This document shows, piece by piece, positions 12,201 through 18,200 of a stretch of DNA of 20,000 nucleotides. Each line of letters begins with the position of its first letter. Positions within the stretch are counted from its first letter, which is position 1. This DNA comes from Mesostigma viride (taxonomy: Eukaryota > Streptophyta > Mesostigmatophyceae > Mesostigmatales > Mesostigmataceae): NCBI GenBank assembly GCA_009746045.1, contig RPFO01000590.1, positions 50,001-70,000 on the forward strand, given 5' to 3'. Under the pieces are notes generated by a model. That model saw only the letters and a list, made by a program, of their open reading frames with translations. It had not been told where the DNA came from and made no database searches. A program made the position numbers and the translations under genes.

Positions 12201-15200
12201 GTTCGAAGGCATCGTGCGTACATCCCCTTTCGCCACCCGCGACCCCTCCATGTCCCTCATTAAGTCTCCAAGCTTGCACCTGATATTAACAACGTTGGGC
12301 CAATCCATCGAGGGAGCCTCCCATGCGTGCTAATCAGCGCTATCTACTTGTACTTGATATAGCACACGGACAACAGTGCTGGCTAGAGAGCAGCATGGTT
12401 GAAGGCTGCCTGTATACCACTTGGACTATAGGGCTATGTAGCACAGCAGAGGGGACGTTGGGCCCCCTCAGCACCAAACGGAATGACATCGGCGCTTTTG
12501 CGAGTGAAGGATGGTCCCCTGCTTTTCACCACCATGGTTTGCTAGCTCGGTTTCTTTTGAGATGAGTACCACAGACCATCTCCCTGGCCATGCGTGTGTG
12601 ATCGAGAATTTACCCTCCAGGTCATGGCCATGGATGGCTTTCCTGTACTCGAGTCGGTCGACGTGTTCCGGTTCTCGTGTCGGTCGATGTGTTCCTGTAC
12701 TCGTGTCGGTCGACGTGTTCCGGTACTCGTGTCGGTCGACGTGTTCTATCCTTCCCCTCAACGGGCAGTCATGTATGTCTTGTCCTCTGCGTGGGTGGAC
12801 GTCTCCCTTTTTCCATGGTCAGGGACCCTATCCTTGCAAACTATCGGCACTGTCCATTCCGCTCTGAACATGGTCCCTGGTGGCCAAGTACGTTTCCTGC
12901 ACAAACGGCCGACCTCCGTTTCACACATTAAAATAATAATAATGATAACAATAATGATAATAATTATTGACACCATCCCCCTATCCCGTCCTCAGGTTCC
13001 AATCTAGCATCCGCCGCCACTCGAGTGCGGCGGCTGCCCACCATCATTCCCTGGAGGAGCCAGCCACAGCCGTCAGGGATGCGCCGTCGCTGGGAATCCA
13101 CCCAGTTGATGGCCATGCCCAGGAGCCACCCCCGCCGCCGATGCGACAAGAGTCACCCCCACCATCGTCCTTAATCGATGGCGTGGCGGATGGCGGTGCC
13201 GTAAATAGCGCAGTAAATGGCGCTGCGAACGGTGCGGTGGATGGCAGTGCAAACGGGTCCAGAGGGGTGGACCACACCTTTGAGCCGGCGAGCATCGTGT
13301 TCAGGGACATACGGTACTCCGTGCCACTCGCAAAGAAGGGGAGCAACTCGAACGCTGTCGCTCTGCCTGACGCGGTAACTGACTTGCAGAGCGTGCATGG
13401 TGATTTGATTTATCCCGAGACTACAGTGACATGTTTCGAAGTGAACAGGACAGGATTGCTAGCTTTGAGTCACCACTTACTCCCAGTCTCGCCTTCATTT
13501 TCAAGTGAGGCAAGAGAAGAAGAACATGCTCGATCCCGCTACACCATCCCGCTGTAACGCTGCGTGACATGGCGTGTGTAGCTTCTGGTGTTGGCCTAGA
13601 TGGCTGTATGGCAGCGTGGGGGACTGCCGTACCTGTTGCTTCTCAACCTCTTTTCTTCCAACCCCCATCTCTTTCGTGTGCTTCAAGAAGCCACCGCCTC
13701 CCTGAATGGATGTGTCTGCGTGTGGCCACCTCGCCGTGTGGGCCTGCAGGGTGGCAAGGCCAAAGAGAGCTCGCCGCACCACCTGGAGCTGCTCAAGGGC
13801 ATCTCAGGGCACGCGGCCCCAGGCACCATGACCGCGCTGATGGTGGGTGGCAGGGGGTGGGTTCTCAGCGGTGGTGACGGTTAGGTTTAGTCGTGGGGAG
13901 TGGCGCAGTGGAAGATTCAGCCATGGCAGTAGTGGTGAGGTATGACTATAGTGAGTGCAAGCTCCCGCCATGGTGAGTAGCAGCCTAGAGATGCTGTCAT
14001 TCGGCACTTGTCCCACTTAACGTAGTGGAGGAGTATGGGGGCAGCACGAACAGCGAATGAGAAAATCAGGTGTCGCTTTCTTGTAGGATTCCAGCCAGCG
14101 GGAATGTATTCCTGGATGCAGTCACTAACCTTTGGGAGCTGATGGGTCTTCCTGGAAACAGGGCAGCTCTATTTGCTATTACTTTGTAGACCGCGATGCA
14201 ACGAAGGAACTTCAGCAAGGCCCGACTGTGGCTACGTGCTGGCTGTTGTTCTGTTACATCCTTGTTCATGCTGGCTGTTGCAGTTGGTTGCATCTTTGTT
14301 CATGCTAGCTGTTGCGGTTGGTGTCATCTTTGTTCATGCTGGCTGTTGTGATTGGTTACGTCCTTGTTCATGCTGGCTGTTGTGATTGGTTACGTCCTTG
14401 TTCATGCTGGCTGTTGTGGTTGGTTACGTCCTTGTTCATGCTGGTTGTTGTGGTTGGTTACGTCCTTGTTCATGCTGGCTGTTGTGATTGGTTACGTCCT
14501 TGTTCATGCTGGCTGTTGTGGTTGGTTATATCTTACTGGATGTCTACGTAGGTGATACCTTGGGCGAAACCATGTTGTTTAAGACTGCAAAAATACTTGT
14601 ACGCGTGACGCTTTACCAAACAACCTATCGCATTGTGGATTGGTGCTCGCGGGGTCCATGTGGTGTTATTGGCTGCATGGCCATGCCCTCGAAATGTGCT
14701 GCCTCGCAGGGTGGCTCTGGTGCGGGCAAGACAACGCTGATGGACTGCCTCGCGTGCAGGAAGGTACGCCAGTGGTGTGTGGACCATGTTGCAGGCCAGG
14801 GACTTGTCCTGCGTTACTGGATGGTGGAATCCATGCAGCCCCTCACACGACAGAAGGCAGGTTACTGCAGAATTTATAATGTTCCTTCGAACCCCACGGC
14901 ATTCATCAGCTCTCGTTGCGCCTGTTGGAAGTTGTATTACTCGTCATCGGACCTCACATGGCCCACTGAAACTACCCTCACCGGACACAGATGCTACTCA
15001 ACCCTGTGACACCTTGTCACACGCAAGGAAACCTATTGGGCCCATCTCCAATCATCATGCGCACACACACAATCTCTCTCTCTTTGCCCCCCCCCCCCTG
15101 CCACCAGACGACGGGCGTGATGACAGGCGAGGTGCTCATCAACGGCATCCCGCAGGAGAAGAAATCGTTCCGCCGCATATCCGGCTATGTGGAACAGAAC

Positions 15201-18200
15201 GACGTGCACTCCCCCCTGACCACTGTGGGCGAGGCGCTTCTCTTCAGCGCGCGGTTGCGGGTGCCAGAGGAGGTGCCGGACGCTGATGTGCGCGCGCTCG
15301 TGGACAGCGTAATGGGCATGGTGGACCTAAGGGGCCTGTGCAATGGCCTAGTCGGCACGCTGGGTGTGTCTGGCCTGTCCGGAGGTGAGCCATGGGTTAT
15401 TGGGAATATGGAGGGGCTCTGTGCAGCCTATTATGAGAATCCTGTTACTTCTATTGGACTGCAACCCAACGATTCCCAAAGTGAGTCAGGTGTGGTGTCA
15501 CCTTCAATTTCAACTTTTATGGACTCTTTTTGAAATAACAAATGCTCAAAACAGATATATTGAATACAAGTGAACTAACATCTGATTTTACGTACTACTA
15601 TAATAATTTTCAATTACTTCTTATGGTGATTAGTGTGTCGCCACTTAATTTGCTCGTTAATGGTGCTGTGCTCCTGATGCGTCAGCCCCAGCTGCTTGTA
15701 AGAGACAGCCATGGGCACAAAGATATGAAGATCGGGCGACAGGAGGAGGCAACGTGGGGACAGAATGAGCCGGAATCAGCACCTCTGCCTTGTGTCACCT
15801 GTCCAGGGTGTGGACTTTTTACTGCCTGCGTGCCCAGCGTACACACATGGACTGCTACTTGAATGATGAAGTGTCCCTCAAATGCATCACATGAACTGAT
15901 TGCGTCATGAGAATGTTCACAAAGTTTCTGGTAAAGTTAAAGTGATGCATCTCAGGGGAAGGATAAACTCACGATGCATCATAGGTGTGCAAGACTGAGC
16001 AGGTTGTTGAGCGAGAGTAGGTTGTTGGTGAGAGTTAGGGGGCATCTTGCACGGAATCAATCCTCAACCCCGAGTAGGTGGCAGTTTACACCAACCACCT
16101 GCAGGTTGTTCGCCTAGAATGTATTGAAAACCATATGCCCCTTCTCAGGGATATGTGTTACATATATACCCACAGAGGTATGTTCTTAATAATTTTCATT
16201 AATTTATTGCACGGAAGCCGTATGATATATGCGGCATAGCTTACCAAGCTACTGCTCTTATCTACTGTGTTGTTCCCCCCTTTTTGACCATCCATCCCCC
16301 CCCTGGGTCTACGTCCTTCCCCCCCCCCCCCCCTTGAACACCCCTCCGTATCGCCGGCGCCATGCAGAGCAACGCAAGCGGCTCACCATGGCGACCGAGC
16401 TGGTGGCCAACCCCAGCATTCTATTTATGGACGAGCCGACGTCAGGTCTGGACTCTCGCGCGGCTCGCAACGTCATCCGCGCGTCCCTCAACATTCGCAA
16501 CAGCATGCGGTGCGTGCAGGGAGGAAATGGCTTTCGGTACTAGTCATGCAGTGCGTGCAGGGGGGCGCGTGCCTTGGGCAGCATTATCCATCCCACAGCA
16601 GCCACACCTCACGCAAGATAGACAAGCGAGATACGAGAAGTAACCGTCGGTGCAGTTTGACTTGGATGTCTGGGTTCAAATGCTTGCCATGCTCCCTTCT
16701 GTGTTTGCTTGTGCGACTTGCAACCTTTTCCGGTTTCACGCAAGGCCTGTCATCTCTGTGGTTGCAATCTTAGCATGGCTAGCCGGCCACAAGAGATGCA
16801 TTTGTGAACACATTTTCTGACAAGTCTCGGGGGCTGGGTTTTGTGACAAGTCTCCTGGGCTTGGCGCCGACCTGCCGGTGTGCCGCCGTTGCGTGTCAAG
16901 TGTGCCGCTCCAGGGTTCTGCTTCTCTCTTCTGCGCTTGTTGTGTGTCATGTACAGGGCCCCAGCCAGGACGAGCTTCTTCAAGAGGGGGGGGGTTGGAT
17001 CCCGTGCCATTCGCTTGCCATGCTGGTGTAAACAGCGTGTTGCCATGCAACTTTGTTATTGTGAGCGAATTTTGATGTGTCGTTAATGGATCCTTTGCTC
17101 CTCCTGCTCACCCCATTGGCTCTTTATGGCACCCTCCATGCTGTCATGCCCCCAGTACGGTGATGGTGACCATCCACCAGCCGTCGATGGAGATCTTTGA
17201 GTCCTTTGATTGGCTGCTGCTGCTCAAGCCGGGTGGCCAGCTGCTCTTCTTCGGCGAGTTGGGGGACGAGAGCATGCACCTGGTGAGGTACCTGGAGGGG
17301 TGCCCGGGCGTGGCTCCGCTCCCTGGTGGGTACAACCCCGCCACCTGGATGCTGGAGGTGACGGGCGGCGCGCGCGGCGCCAACATCAAGGCGTCGGATG
17401 CCGACTTTGTGGCGCTCTTCGAAGCCAGCGATGTGGTGGGTGACAGCTGGTGTGGCGATGGCGTTATGAGGGCGTAGTGGCTGTATCGTTCACCCAGAAT
17501 GCTTTCAGCTCTTTCCATGCTTCCGTACGTGTTGGCTCCTACTCGGTTCTCTCTGTGTGCATACTGTGGCGCCGTACTGTGCTTCCTTGTGTGTCCGTAC
17601 GCGGTGCATGTGTACGTCTGTTCACGGTCTCTTTTTGAGAGTAAGAGCCCGACGCTTTATTTCCGCGGCGTGGTAGGCCACATCAAATGCATGCACTGTT
17701 TGTATTCAAAATGCTCATTGTCTCAGAGATAATGAGCTGCTTTACTCACAAGATTAATTTTTTTTGCATCGAAAGGCAGTCAACAGCATCTGCCCATTGC
17801 CGCCTACCAAAACCTAGACAACAACTGCCGCAGTGAATGTTCCATCTTTTACCTCCATTTCCATCCCAGGGCCGGCCCCTTTCTTTCATCCCACTGCCCA
17901 CTTGTGATTTGGAGCCCGGTAGGGATCGGGTCTTGACTGGATCCCATTCTCAGGGTTAAACAGAGAAGAACAGAGAGTGACACAGAAAGTGAAACAGTGT
18001 GACTGACTACACAGTGCATTTGCAAAGTTACTGATGACACTATGTGGATGGCACGCCTTGTGTCGGTGCCCCAGCGGCGCGCCAGCGACGCCATTGCGCA
18101 GCAGCTTCTGGCGTCTGCCACCAAGTCCCCCCACGGTAGTGACCACACCAAGCCATACGCAGCCTCCTTCTCGGTGCAGTCCAAGCTGCTGCTGCGGCGG

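Noticed and set aside
14173-14555. Hydrophobic ORFs resembling membrane helices
   Set aside because: They are readings of the 34-bp array in intron 15; the hydrophobic look comes from the repeated GTTGTG/CTTGTT words.
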